A stretch of 25,652 bases of DNA from JBKPRX01 sp046734795 (GCA_046734795.1 JBKPRX010000023.1:1-25652), one strand, 5' to 3'; numbered from the stretch's first letter, positions 14,889 through 22,697 are shown. Notes: generated by a model not told the origin, from the letters alone. Translations and numbers: made by a program.

Positions 14889-14930
14889 GCTTGTCCAGCC
14901 GAGCTTGTCTAGTCAGCCCTGTCTAGCCGG
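14889..14930. repeat. Three imperfect 14-nt tandem repeats at a gene's 3' end
   Basis: GCTTGTCCAGCCGA, GCTTGTCTAGTCAG and CCCTGTCTAGCCGG follow one another, sharing a T-GTC-AG core. The last unit contains the TAG stop of the cupredoxin gene on the minus strand, and a related CGCCTAGCCGG occurs just before the array. Slippage-type duplication is the simplest origin. Confidence 0.6.
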
Positions 14931-15639
14931 GCGCTCTGACCCTGAACTTGCCGTGCAATGCTGCGTGCGCGTCCGAGCGGAACGTGTAGATCCCGGCCCG
15001 GAACGTGACGCTCCACTTCGCGACGCCCTTGAATGCAACGCCGGTCCGCTTGTTGATGCCGGGACCGATGAGGTGGAAGTTGTCGTGGCTCGTGCGGTCG
15101 CTCACCGTGACCACCGCGCGGCCGGCTTTGAGGCCCGCTGAGCCGCTGACGCCGATGGTCGCGCCCGGGCCGACGCGGCCGGCCAGCTTCGCCGCGCGAC
15201 TGCCGCCACCCCCACCCCCGCCACCGGTGGTCGTCGTCGTCGTCGCGGGCGGGGGCGGCGCATTGCCGACGCTGAACGCGCCCTTCATCAATGTGTCGTG
15301 CGGATCGCAGACGAACGTGAAGTTCCCGTCGCGCAGCGTGACCGACCACGTCACCGTGGTGATCTCGCCGATACCCGTCGAGACGTCGACGCCGGGGCCG
15401 CGCAAGTGGAAGTTGTGAATCTCGGACCGGTCGTGGACGACGATGGAGTATGTGCCCGGGTCGAGATGAGTGACTCGAGCGCCGTTCGCGTCGACGAGCG
15501 AGATCACGTACGCGTCGTTCAAGCCGACGTCGGCAGTGAGCACCGGGTCGGCGCCCGCGCGACCTCCGAAGCCTGAGAGAAGAAACGCGGCAGCCAGACC
15601 GCAGAGCGCGAGCAACGGCAACGTGATTCGCCTCGTCAT
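14923..15639 (-). CDS. Secreted double-cupredoxin (plastocyanin-like) protein, second domain degenerate
   Basis: 238 residues from ATG 15639, chosen because AAAGGGG precedes it and a signal peptide follows (TRRITLPLLALCGLAAAFLL, likely cut near Ala30). Domain 1 (about 31-125) has type-1 copper ligands: His75 in IHNFHL, Cys111, His114 and Met118 in FVCDPHDTLMKG. A PPPP-TTTTTT-Gly8 linker (128-146) follows. Domain 2 (about 150-236) is homologous (SHDNFHLIGPGI, YTFRSDAHAALHG) but has Asp in place of His75, Ser222 in place of Cys111, and no Met, keeping only His225. So only domain 1 should bind copper in the usual way. Role in extracytoplasmic electron transfer or copper handling is an inference. 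Confidence 0.85.
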   Translation of the reverse strand: MTRRITLPLLALCGLAAAFLLSGFGGRAGADPVLTADVGLNDAYVISLVDANGARVTHLDPGTYSIVVHDRSEIHNFHLRGPGVDVSTGIGEITTVTWSVTLRDGNFTFVCDPHDTLMKGAFSVGNAPPPPATTTTTTGGGGGGGGSRAAKLAGRVGPGATIGVSGSAGLKAGRAVVTVSDRTSHDNFHLIGPGINKRTGVAFKGVAKWSVTFRAGIYTFRSDAHAALHGKFRVRAPG

Positions 15640-15730
15640 CGCTGGGAACCCCTTTCGTTCGTGCACCGAACCGATGGTTGGACTACGCACTCTGCCAATG
15701 TTCGGTTTTTCCAGGAGGACGGTCGCGAGC

Positions 15731-18028
15731 TCAGGCGCGGAGTTCGGCACCAAACCGCTTAGCGAGGGCGTCGACGACGAGCCGCCGGAGCCGGGCGGCG
15801 TCTTCGTCGGTCAGCGTCCGCTCGGGCGACTGGAACGACACGGCGAACGCAAGCGACTTGCGGCCAGGGCCGAGCTCGGCGCTTCGGTACTCGTCGAACA
15901 CGCGGACATCGCGCAACTCGGGGCCGGCAGCTTCACGCATCGCGGCGGCGAGCTCGGCAGCGGTGACGGCATCTCGGACGACGAATGCGAGGTCCTGACG
16001 GACGGCGGGGAAGCTGAGCAGATCCTCGAACTGGAGGCGCTCCGGCGCCGCGCGGAACAGCGCATCGAGGTCGAGCTCGAATCCGCCCCAGCTGCCGTCG
16101 AGCAAGCCCGGCCGAAGCTCGCCGAAGACACCGTGCGCGAGGCGTCCGGTGCGACCCGGATGGAACAGCTCCTGTTGGCCGCGCTCGATCGCAAGCTCGA
16201 CGCGCAGCGCTCCATAGAGCTGCTCGACGGCACGCTTTGCAACGGCAAGCCCGCCTGCCGCGATGCCCGCAACGTGCCAGCGCTCGTCCGGCAGGGCGCC
16301 GTCACGCCGGAAGTAGACGCGCGCAAGCTCGAAGAGCGCCACGTCGCGGTTGCCGTTGTCGAGATTCCTCTGCGCAGCCTGGACGAGCGAAGGCAGGAGG
16401 CTCGTCCGCAGGACGGTGTGCTCCGATGTCAGCGGCTCCGAAAGCCGCACGCCGTCTCCATCTTCTTCTCCATCTCCGTTAACGAGCGACGGCGTGTACG
16501 CCTCGCTCAAGCCCGCACCTGCGAGCACGTCCTCGACGAGACGACGCAATCGCTGTTCGCGCGAGAGCCGACCGAACATCGCGGTGCGCTGCGGCAGCGT
16601 GAACGGGATCGCGTCGAGGCGGAATCGTGCGAGCTCCTCGACGAGATCGATCTCGCGCACGAGATCGCGCGCACGCCATGTCGGCACGGTGACGTTCCAA
16701 TCCGCGTCGAGGTCGCAACCGAGCCGCTCGAGAATCGTGCGCTGGTCGTCCTGCGGGATCTCGAGCCCGACGACTGCATCGACGCGCTGCGTTCGAACGT
16801 GGATTCGCGGCCGCGACGGCAGCTCGCCTTGGACATCGGCTGCGCCAACCCACCGAGCGCCCGCAAGATCGACGATGAGCTCGGTCGCGAGGATCGCGGC
16901 GTCGCCCGCGAGGTGCGGGTCGATGCCTTTCTCCCAGCGATTGGATGCTTCCGTCCGCAGCCGGTGATGCTCGGAGGTCGCAAGGATTCCGGCCGGCTCG
17001 AAGTTCGCGGCCTCGAGCAAGACATTCGACGTCGCCTCGGTAACCTCGGTCTCGGCGCCGCCCATGATTCCCCCGATTGCGATCGCGCGTTCCGCATCGG
17101 CGATGACGAGGTTGCTCGTGTCGAGCTTGCGCTGCGTTCCGTCGAGCGTCTCGATCGCCTCGCCGTCATGCGCGCGCCGAACGACGATGCGACCTTCCGC
17201 AAGCGTGTCGTAGTCAAATGCGTGCAGCGGGCTTCCGAGCGCGAGCATCACGTAGTTCGTCACGTCGACGACGTTCGAGATCGCACGCATGCCCGCGGCT
17301 GTCAGACGCGCGCGCAACCACAGCGGAGACGCGCCGGTCCGAACGTCGCGGAACAGCCGGCCGATGTACCGCGGGCAACCGGCGAAATCCTCGATGCGGA
17401 CGTCCACGGCCTCGTCGCCCGCGCGCTCGGGTTCCATCCTCGGCACCGGCGCAAGCTCGAGCTCGAGCAGCGCGGCCACTTCGCGCGCGAGCCCGTAGAT
17501 CGACAAGAGATCCGGCCGGTTACCGGTCGTCTCGACGACGAGCACGTCGTCCGCGAGTGGGATCAGGTCGCCGAGCGGCGTTCCGACCTCCCAATCGTCC
17601 GGCAGCACGAGGATCCCCTCGTGGTCGCCGCCGAGCTCGAGCTCGCGCTCCGAGAGGATCATCCCCTCGGAGACCTCGCCGCGCAGCTTGCGCCGCTCGA
17701 GCTTCAACCCGTCCGGCAGCACGGCGCCGTCGAGCGCGACCGCGACCTTCGCGCCGGCGGCGAAGTTCCAGGCGCCGCAGACGATTTGCCGCGGCTCCGC
17801 CTCACCGACGTCGACGCGGCAGAGCTGGAGCCGATCCGCATTCGGGTGCTTCCCGGCCTCGAGCACGTGGCCGACGCGGAAGAGGCCGAGGTTCCCCTCG
17901 ACATCTGGAACACCGCGGCGCTCGATGCCTTCGACCTCGGCGGTCGTGACCGCGAGCCGGTCGGCGAGCTCCGTCAACGGAACGTCGATTGCAACGTAGT
18001 CGCGCAGCCACGAGACGGGAACGCGCAT
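15731..18028 (-). CDS. pheT: Phenylalanyl-tRNA synthetase beta subunit
   Basis: 765 residues from ATG 18028, whose A is shared with the last base of the pheS stop (TGATG). The beta subunit binds tRNA and edits mis-charged Tyr-tRNA(Phe). In order: N-terminal MRVPVSWLRDYVAIDVPL; an EMAP/tRNA-binding domain (RVGHVLEAGKHPNADRLQLC); B3/4 editing domain (ISNVVDVTNYVMLALGSPLH, AFDYDTL); B5 domain; a catalytic-like core (REQRLRRLVEDVLAGAGLSE); and a C-terminal ferredoxin-like anticodon-binding domain (SFPAVRQDLAFVV, then SLAFAVSFQSPERTLTDED). Slightly shorter than many homologues (about 790-830). Confidence 0.96.
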   Translation of the reverse strand: MRVPVSWLRDYVAIDVPLTELADRLAVTTAEVEGIERRGVPDVEGNLGLFRVGHVLEAGKHPNADRLQLCRVDVGEAEPRQIVCGAWNFAAGAKVAVALDGAVLPDGLKLERRKLRGEVSEGMILSERELELGGDHEGILVLPDDWEVGTPLGDLIPLADDVLVVETTGNRPDLLSIYGLAREVAALLELELAPVPRMEPERAGDEAVDVRIEDFAGCPRYIGRLFRDVRTGASPLWLRARLTAAGMRAISNVVDVTNYVMLALGSPLHAFDYDTLAEGRIVVRRAHDGEAIETLDGTQRKLDTSNLVIADAERAIAIGGIMGGAETEVTEATSNVLLEAANFEPAGILATSEHHRLRTEASNRWEKGIDPHLAGDAAILATELIVDLAGARWVGAADVQGELPSRPRIHVRTQRVDAVVGLEIPQDDQRTILERLGCDLDADWNVTVPTWRARDLVREIDLVEELARFRLDAIPFTLPQRTAMFGRLSREQRLRRLVEDVLAGAGLSEAYTPSLVNGDGEEDGDGVRLSEPLTSEHTVLRTSLLPSLVQAAQRNLDNGNRDVALFELARVYFRRDGALPDERWHVAGIAAGGLAVAKRAVEQLYGALRVELAIERGQQELFHPGRTGRLAHGVFGELRPGLLDGSWGGFELDLDALFRAAPERLQFEDLLSFPAVRQDLAFVVRDAVTAAELAAAMREAAGPELRDVRVFDEYRSAELGPGRKSLAFAVSFQSPERTLTDEDAARLRRLVVDALAKRFGAELRA

Positions 18029-19071
18029 CAGCGGAACTGCCTCAGGAAGCGGTGGTCGTTCTCCCAGAACAGGCGCAGGTCGCCGATCCCGTACCGCAGC
18101 TGCGCGATCCGCTCGATGCCGAGACCGAACGCGAAGCCGCCCCACTCCTCGGAATCGACGTTGCAGTTCTCGAGCACGGCGGGGTCGACCATCCCGGAGC
18201 CGCCCATCTCGATCCAGCCGCTGTGCTTGCAGATGCGACAGCCCACGCCGCCGCATTCGAAGCACGAGACGTCCGGTTCCATCGACGGCTCCGTGAACGG
18301 GAAGTAGTGCGTGCGGAAGCGCAGCTCGCGGTCGGGCCCGAAGAGCTCGCGCATCACGTACAGCAACGTTCCTTTCAGATCCGCCATCGTGATGTTGCGG
18401 TCGATCGCGAGCCCTTCGACCTGGTGGAAGATCGGGTAGTGCGTCGGATCGATCGTGTCGCGCCGATAGACGCGGCCGAGCGACACCATGTAGATCGGCG
18501 GCGCTTGCGACTCCAGCTTGTGGATCTGCGCCGGCGACGTCTCTGTCCGAAGCAGCGTGTCGTCGTCGACGAAGAGAGACGCGACGGGAGAGCGCGCCGG
18601 ATGCCACGGAGGCATGTTGAGCGCGTCGAAGTTGTAGTACGACGTCTCGACCTCGCGCCCGTCGACGACCTCGTAGCCGAGGCCGACGAAGATGTCTTCG
18701 AGCTCGCGCCGGATCTGCGTCGTCGGATGCAACGTGCCCCGCGTCCGCGCGAGCTGCGTCGGCTCCGTTCCGTCGAGCCGCGCGAGGAGATCGCTCGGGA
18801 GTGTCGGGTCGATCGCACCCTCGGCAAGCGCGCGCTCCAGCTCGGCGCTCTCGAGCTCGCGGCGGCGGGTCGCGAGCGCCTCTTCGACGCGCTCGCGGAT
18901 CGCGTTCAGCTCCATCCCCGCCTCGCGGTCGCGGACCTCGCGCAGCTTGAGCTTCAGCGTCGACTTTCGACCGAGCCACTTCGTCTTCTCGTCGTCGAGC
19001 TCACGGCTCGAGTTCGCGCGCGCGAAAGCCTCGGTCGCGTCGCTGATGTAGGTCGTCGGATCCCAGTCCAC
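18028..19071 (-). CDS. pheS: Phenylalanyl-tRNA synthetase alpha subunit
   Basis: 347 residues from GTG 19071. Catalytic subunit of the heterotetramer, charging tRNA(Phe). N-terminal coiled-coil arm about 20-90 (KTKWLGRKSTLKLKLREVRD). Class II core: HPTTQIRRELEDIFVGLGYE, motif 1 area; ETSYYNFDALNMPPWHPARS; LLRTETSPAQIHKLE, motif 2 area; GRVYRRDTIDPTHYPIFHQV; C-terminal motif 3 FGLGIERIAQLRYGI. A CFECGGVGCRICKHSGW four-Cys cluster is typical of many bacterial PheS proteins. No Shine-Dalgarno precedes the GTG; TAGATT lies 6 nt upstream, suggesting a leaderless message and a promoter of its own, apart from the rplT-side genes. Confidence 0.96.
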   Translation of the reverse strand: MDWDPTTYISDATEAFARANSSRELDDEKTKWLGRKSTLKLKLREVRDREAGMELNAIRERVEEALATRRRELESAELERALAEGAIDPTLPSDLLARLDGTEPTQLARTRGTLHPTTQIRRELEDIFVGLGYEVVDGREVETSYYNFDALNMPPWHPARSPVASLFVDDDTLLRTETSPAQIHKLESQAPPIYMVSLGRVYRRDTIDPTHYPIFHQVEGLAIDRNITMADLKGTLLYVMRELFGPDRELRFRTHYFPFTEPSMEPDVSCFECGGVGCRICKHSGWIEMGGSGMVDPAVLENCNVDSEEWGGFAFGLGIERIAQLRYGIGDLRLFWENDHRFLRQFR

Positions 19072-19109
19072 GCGGCGAATCTACCGCTTGCGCATCCACA
19101 ATCCCTTCG
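19072..19109. promoter_or_regulatory. Divergent leaderless-type promoters for pheS and a methyltransferase
   Basis: Only 38 bp separate the two start codons. On the minus strand TAGATT (plus numbering 19078-19083) is 6 nt from the pheS GTG. On the plus strand CACAAT (19097-19102) is 7 nt from the ATG at 19110; it matches TATAAT at four of six positions. Neither gene has a Shine-Dalgarno. -35 elements are not evident. Confidence 0.5.
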
Positions 19110-19832
19110 ATGACGTCGTCGCCCGAGTCCCCATACGACCGGATCGCGCGCTTGTACGACCCTTGGAGCCGGAGTGTCGTGGAGGACGTCGCGTTCTACG
19201 TCGAGGAGGCTGTCGCCTCGGGCGGTCCGGTCGTGGAGCTCGGCGTCGGGACGGGTCGGATCGCGATTCCGATCGCCGCCGCCGGCGTCGCCGTGATCGG
19301 AATCGACTCGTCGCGTGGCATGCTCGACGTCTGCGCGGAGCAGGCTCGCAACGCCGGGCTCGACACGCTCGTGGACGTTCGCCTCGGCGACCTTCGGCAC
19401 CCGCCGGTGGACGAGCGTGTGCCGCTCGTCATCTGTCCGTTCCGCGCCTACCTCCATCTGACGGACGACGAGGCGCGACTCGAAGCGCTCGTCGCGGCGC
19501 GCGCGCTCCTTCGGCCCGAGGGGCGTCTGATCTTCGACGTGTTCGCACCCGGCGCGGACGACATCGCCGCGACGCACGGGCGCTGGATCGAGCGCGAGCC
19601 GGGGATCTACGAGCGCGCGGTCTGGGACGAGCACGCGCGTGTCCTGACGCTCACGGTACGAGGAGAGTCGGCGGAGTCCACGCTGTCACTCGCGTGGCTC
19701 GAGCCCGCGCGCTGGCAGACGCTCTTGCGCGAAGCGGGCTTCGACGTCGAAGCCGTCTACGGCTGGTTCGACCGGCGGCCCTACGCGTGCGGCGAGGACG
19801 TCGTCTTCGTCGCGCGCCGCGCGAGCTCGTAG
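19110..19832 (+). CDS. Class I SAM-dependent methyltransferase
   Basis: 240 residues from ATG 19110. Rossmann-fold methyltransferase with SPYDRIARLYDPWSRSVVED at the front, motif I PVVELGVGTGRIAIPIAAAG (about 40-59), the ribose-binding acid in VIGIDSSRGML, motif II RLGDLRHPP, motif III-like RALLRPEGRLIFDVFAPG, and the C-terminal strand pair AGFDVEAVYGWFDRRPY. The substrate is not predictable. It is the only plus-strand gene in the translation cluster: divergent from pheS and overlapping the RNA methyltransferase tail-to-tail by 52 bp. Confidence 0.9.
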   Translation: MTSSPESPYDRIARLYDPWSRSVVEDVAFYVEEAVASGGPVVELGVGTGRIAIPIAAAGVAVIGIDSSRGMLDVCAEQARNAGLDTLVDVRLGDLRHPPVDERVPLVICPFRAYLHLTDDEARLEALVAARALLRPEGRLIFDVFAPGADDIAATHGRWIEREPGIYERAVWDEHARVLTLTVRGESAESTLSLAWLEPARWQTLLREAGFDVEAVYGWFDRRPYACGEDVVFVARRASS

Positions 19833-20482
19833 AGCGCGATTGCGCCCGCAGCGGCGACGTTCAGCGAATCCGCGTCGGCCGCCTGAGGGATCGTCGCGTG
19901 TGCGTCGACGGCGAGCTCGTCTGCCAATCCCTCACGCTCGCCCCCGAGGACGAACACGAGCGGCGGCGCTAGGTCGTGGTCTGCAAGCGGGACGCCGCCT
20001 CGCGGTACGAGCGCGATGCGCCGACCCGGTGCATCGTCGAACGCACAAGTCGGCACGCGGAAGATTGCGCCCATCGACGCACGCAGCGTCTTGGGTGACC
20101 CGAGGTCCGCACAGCCGGCGGACAACGCGACGAACGCGGGTCCGAGCGCGTCGGCGGTACGCAAGAGCGTGCCGAGATTGCCCGGATCGCGCACGCGCCA
20201 GAGCGCGAGGCCGGCTGATGGCAGCGGTTCGCGCGGAAGATCACCGCGTCGGTAGACGCCGAGGACGCGCGGTGGATGCGCGAGCGAGGAGACCTCGGCG
20301 AGGAGCTGCGGCTCGACTGTCTCGCCCGACACGAGCAGCTCGACCGTCTCGATGCCGGCCGCGCTTGCAGCGTCAACCAGGTCTTCACCTTCCGCGACGA
20401 ACAAGCCGAGCTTGTCGCGCCAGCGCCGCTCGCGCAGCTTCCGTACGAGCTTGAGCTTGTCGTTGTCGCGCGAGGTGATCAT
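19781..20482 (-). CDS. TrmH/SpoU-family RNA 2'-O-methyltransferase
   Basis: 233 residues from ATG 20482. N-terminal substrate-binding domain KLVRKLRERRWRDKLGLFVA, then EGEDLVDAA. SPOUT trefoil-knot motifs: LWRVRDPGNLGTLLRTADAL (motif 1), LVFVLGGEREGLADE (motif 2) and IPQAADADSLNVAAAGAIAL (motif 3). These enzymes 2'-O-methylate rRNA or tRNA riboses. A homologue often precedes pheST after rplT, which fits its place here. Its ATG overlaps the DUF2332 stop by 4 bp (ATGA). The exact target (for example 23S rRNA G2251 or another site) cannot be decided. Confidence 0.93.
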   Translation of the reverse strand: MITSRDNDKLKLVRKLRERRWRDKLGLFVAEGEDLVDAASAAGIETVELLVSGETVEPQLLAEVSSLAHPPRVLGVYRRGDLPREPLPSAGLALWRVRDPGNLGTLLRTADALGPAFVALSAGCADLGSPKTLRASMGAIFRVPTCAFDDAPGRRIALVPRGGVPLADHDLAPPLVFVLGGEREGLADELAVDAHATIPQAADADSLNVAAAGAIALYELARRATKTTSSPHA

Positions 20483-21450
20483 GCGCGCCAGTCGATCCAC
20501 GCACCGTGGAAGTCGGCGTGCGCGAGCTCCTCGGGCTCGCCGTCGCCGGGCCACAACCGCGCGGTCAGGCCGTAGTACGTTCGCGAGCCGTCGGAGGGCG
20601 AGACCGTCTCGACGAACGCGAGCGGCCCGCCGCTCCGGCCCGCCTCGGCGATCATCGCGACGGCTTCGCGGCGTCGGGCGTGCGGAAAATACTGCAGCAC
20701 CGCCGTCTGCCACACGATCGTGAGCGCATCGCCGCGACGCTCGGCGAGCAACCCCGGCAGCAGCCGGAAGAGATCGCCTTCGACAAGCCTCGGCCGGTCG
20801 CGGCGCGCGACTTCGAGGGCGGCGTCGAGCTGCTCGAGCCGCCACTCCTGATCGGGCCACACGAACGACTTGAGCAGAAGCGCGGTCTCGGGCGACCCCA
20901 CGTCGAACGGCGCAAGGTCGATGCCGACGCGTGAGCGAACGTGCGGCGTCTCGCGCAGAAGGTCGCCCGGCACTGCACGCCGTTCTTCTCCGCGGAGCAC
21001 GAGCGTCGCATCGGCGTCGCCCCATTCGCCTGCGCCGTAGACGTAGCGATGGCGATCCCACAGCAGATTCAGCCCGGCACTCGCACCAAGCTCCAAGAGA
21101 TCGAGTGTGTCCGCGCGAACGCGGCGTGCGAGCTCGAGGAAGCACGGCAGAAGCGCCCAGCAGCGCTGAACCTCGTTCGTTTGCACGGTTTGCTGGGTGA
21201 GGAATCGCCGCACGACGCCGGCGTGTTCGCGGAGCACGTCACGCGGCGCCTCGTTCCATGTCGACTCGCCGCGCAAGACGAGATAGTGGAACGCAGCGAC
21301 GACGCGAAGCGGCGTGTCCCACGTGTAGCTCTCGACGAGTTCGTCCAAGGCGGGCTCGTCGGCGAGTGTCCGCCACAGACGGTCGTAGAGCGGCGAGCGG
21401 CCGTCGGCGCTCTGCGCCTGCTTGAGGAAGACTTCCGCGCGCTCGCTCAG
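20479..21450 (-). CDS. DUF2332 family protein, probable CTG start overlapping the rplT stop
   Basis: 323 residues if translated from CTG 21450. Family features: FHYLVLRGE, a central LDLLELGASAGLNLLWDRHR (SAM-methyltransferase-like strand and glycine loop), IDLAPFDVGSPETALLLKSF, WPDQEWRLEQLDAAL, and a VWQTAVLQYFPHARR segment. The first ATG/GTG/TTG in frame is TTG 21348, but the 34 codons before it are also conserved-looking: RAEVFLKQAQSADGRSPLYD then RLWRTLADEP, the typical DUF2332 opening of F-x-W/Q... SPLY-RL. No canonical start exists between the rplT stop and that TTG. CTG forms a CTGA overlap with the rplT TGA. Function of the family is unproven; a methyltransferase fold is suspected. Confidence 0.82.
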   Translation of the reverse strand: MSERAEVFLKQAQSADGRSPLYDRLWRTLADEPALDELVESYTWDTPLRVVAAFHYLVLRGESTWNEAPRDVLREHAGVVRRFLTQQTVQTNEVQRCWALLPCFLELARRVRADTLDLLELGASAGLNLLWDRHRYVYGAGEWGDADATLVLRGEERRAVPGDLLRETPHVRSRVGIDLAPFDVGSPETALLLKSFVWPDQEWRLEQLDAALEVARRDRPRLVEGDLFRLLPGLLAERRGDALTIVWQTAVLQYFPHARRREAVAMIAEAGRSGGPLAFVETVSPSDGSRTYYGLTARLWPGDGEPEELAHADFHGAWIDWRA

Positions 21451-21812
21451 GTCTGCGCCGCGAGCGCAGCCTTCGCCTGCTCGGCGATCGCGCCGAACGC
21501 GGCCGGGTCGCTTACCGCGAGGTCGGCGAGCACCTTGCGGTCAAGCTCGATCCCAGCCTGGTGGCAGCCGTGGACGAACTGGTTGTACGAGAGCCCGTTC
21601 GCGCGTGCGCCCGCGTTGATGCGCATGATCCAAAGCCGCCGGAAGGTCCGCTTCTTGTTCTTGCGGTCGCGATACGCGTAGACGAGGGAGTGCTCGACCT
21701 GCTCCTTCGCGTAGCGGTAGTTCGAATGCTTGAGGCCCCAGTAGCCCTTCGCCTGCTCGAGGACCTTCTTGCGCTTCTTGCGCGCGTGGACGGATCGCTT
21801 TACGCGCGGCAT
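21447..21812 (-). CDS. rplT: 50S ribosomal protein L20
   Basis: 121 residues from ATG 21812. Primary 23S rRNA-binding protein needed for early large-subunit assembly. The sequence is textbook: MPRVKRSVHARKKRKKVLEQ, AKGYWGLKHSNYRYAKEQ, then the globular domain RLWIMRINAGARANGLSYNQ. It starts directly after the rpmI TAG with no intervening base (TAGATG), so translation is coupled to L35. Confidence 0.98.
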   Translation of the reverse strand: MPRVKRSVHARKKRKKVLEQAKGYWGLKHSNYRYAKEQVEHSLVYAYRDRKNKKRTFRRLWIMRINAGARANGLSYNQFVHGCHQAGIELDRKVLADLAVSDPAAFGAIAEQAKAALAAQT

Positions 21813-22010
21813 CTACTTCAGCCCCAGCATCTTCTTGACGGCGCTCTCGTCGGACTTAGCGACCGGCTGTGCCTTGCGGAAGCTTCTCTTCCTCTTCGCG
21901 GGCTTGTGCTCCAGGTTGTGGCTCCGCATCCCGTGGCGGCGCAGCAGCTTCCCGCTCGCCGTCAGCTTGAACCGCTTCTTCGCTCCGCTCCGTGTCTTCG
22001 TCTTCGGCAT
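21813..22010 (-). CDS. rpmI: 50S ribosomal protein L35
   Basis: 65 residues from ATG 22010: MPKTKTRSGAKKRFKLTASG, KLLRRHGMRSHNLEHKPAKR and a KKMLGLK end, all characteristic of L35. GGGAG lies 8-10 nt ahead of the ATG. About three quarters of the gene lies inside the infC reading frame's 3' part, in a different frame. Confidence 0.97.
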   Translation of the reverse strand: MPKTKTRSGAKKRFKLTASGKLLRRHGMRSHNLEHKPAKRKRSFRKAQPVAKSDESAVKKMLGLK

Positions 22011-22578
22011 CCCGTTTCACTCCCGCATTCTTCGTCGGCCCGAGCACCATGACCATGTTGCGACCGTCGAGCAGAGGCGGCGATTCGATTGCGCCGATCT
22101 CTTTCACGTCCTCGGCGAGTCGCATCAACAGATCGCGACCCCGCTCCGGATGTGTCGTCTCCCGACCGCGGAACATGATCGTAACCTTGACCTTCGCCCG
22201 CTGGTTCAGGAACCGCTCGACGTGTCCTTTCTTCGTGTTGTAGTCGTGAATCCCGATCTTGGGCCGAAACTTGATCTCCTTGACGTGGATCTGCGACTGG
22301 TGCTTCCGCGCGAGCTTCGCCTTCTGCTCCTGCTCGTAGCGGTACTTGCCGTAGTCCATGACCTTGACGACGGGCGGATCGGCCTGCGCGGCGACCTCGA
22401 CGAGGTCGAGGTTCTTTCCGTAGGCGTACTCGCGCGCCTCGTCGGCGGTCTTGATTCCGAGCTGTGCTCCGTCGTCGTCGATCAGTCTCACCCGCGGCAC
22501 GCGAATCCCGTCGTTGATTCGCGTTCGATCCTGCTGCGGGCGCTCAGGCGGTCCCGAAGGCCTGCGTCGCGGCCTCAA
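21856..22578 (-). CDS. infC: Translation initiation factor IF-3 with a C-terminal extension overlapping rpmI
   Basis: 240 residues from TTG 22578 (GGTGA is 7 nt upstream; rare starts are common for infC). IF-3 prevents premature 50S joining and proofreads start-codon pairing. N domain: RINDGIRVPRVRLIDDDG, then EAREYAYGKNLDLVEVAAQA and MDYGKYRYEQEQK in the linker. C domain: VKEIKFRPKIGIHDYNTKKG, KVTIMFRGRETTHPERGRDL, and NMVMVLGPTKNAG, where IF-3 usually ends (about 180 residues). Here the frame stays open for about 55 more residues, acidic and Ala/Pro/Gln-rich, running 155 bp into rpmI. Codons of that tail are a by-product of the L35 frame, so the tail is probably unstructured. Confidence 0.93.
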   Translation of the reverse strand: MRPRRRPSGPPERPQQDRTRINDGIRVPRVRLIDDDGAQLGIKTADEAREYAYGKNLDLVEVAAQADPPVVKVMDYGKYRYEQEQKAKLARKHQSQIHVKEIKFRPKIGIHDYNTKKGHVERFLNQRAKVKVTIMFRGRETTHPERGRDLLMRLAEDVKEIGAIESPPLLDGRNMVMVLGPTKNAGVKRDAEDEDTERSEEAVQADGEREAAAPPRDAEPQPGAQAREEEEKLPQGTAGR

Positions 22579-22627
22579 GCGTGCTTCACCAAGTCGGGCT
22601 TCGTCCTCCCTCTACTTCGCTTCCATG

Positions 22628-22649
22628 AAAAAACCGCTGCAAGCAGCGG
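22628..22649 (-). terminator. Intrinsic terminator between thrS and infC (possible infC attenuator)
   Basis: Minus strand: CCGCTG, loop CTTG, CAGCGG, then TTTTTT. A strong stem with a CUUG tetraloop and six U residues. It lies 85 bp after the thrS stop and 50 bp before infC, so it either ends thrS transcripts or attenuates readthrough into infC-rpmI-rplT. Confidence 0.82.
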
Positions 22650-22651
22650 CA

Positions 22652-22697
22652 GATTCGTGAACTTCGAATCGCTTGAACCCCACGTGACGACTGTCAC
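22652..22697 (-). promoter_or_regulatory. Two hairpins preceding the thrS-infC terminator
   Basis: Just upstream of the terminator on the minus strand are GTGAC-AGTC-GTCAC (22697-22684) and GATTCG-AAGTTCA-CGAATC (22670-22652). Three stem-loops in a row in a 150-nt gap are more than a plain terminator needs and could form an RNA leader controlling infC. No known riboswitch class was recognised. Confidence 0.4.

Noticed and set aside
15470..18307. 945-codon plus-strand open frame opposite pheT
   Set aside because: Antisense shadow of pheT; composition is Arg/Glu/Asp/Leu-rich low-information sequence.
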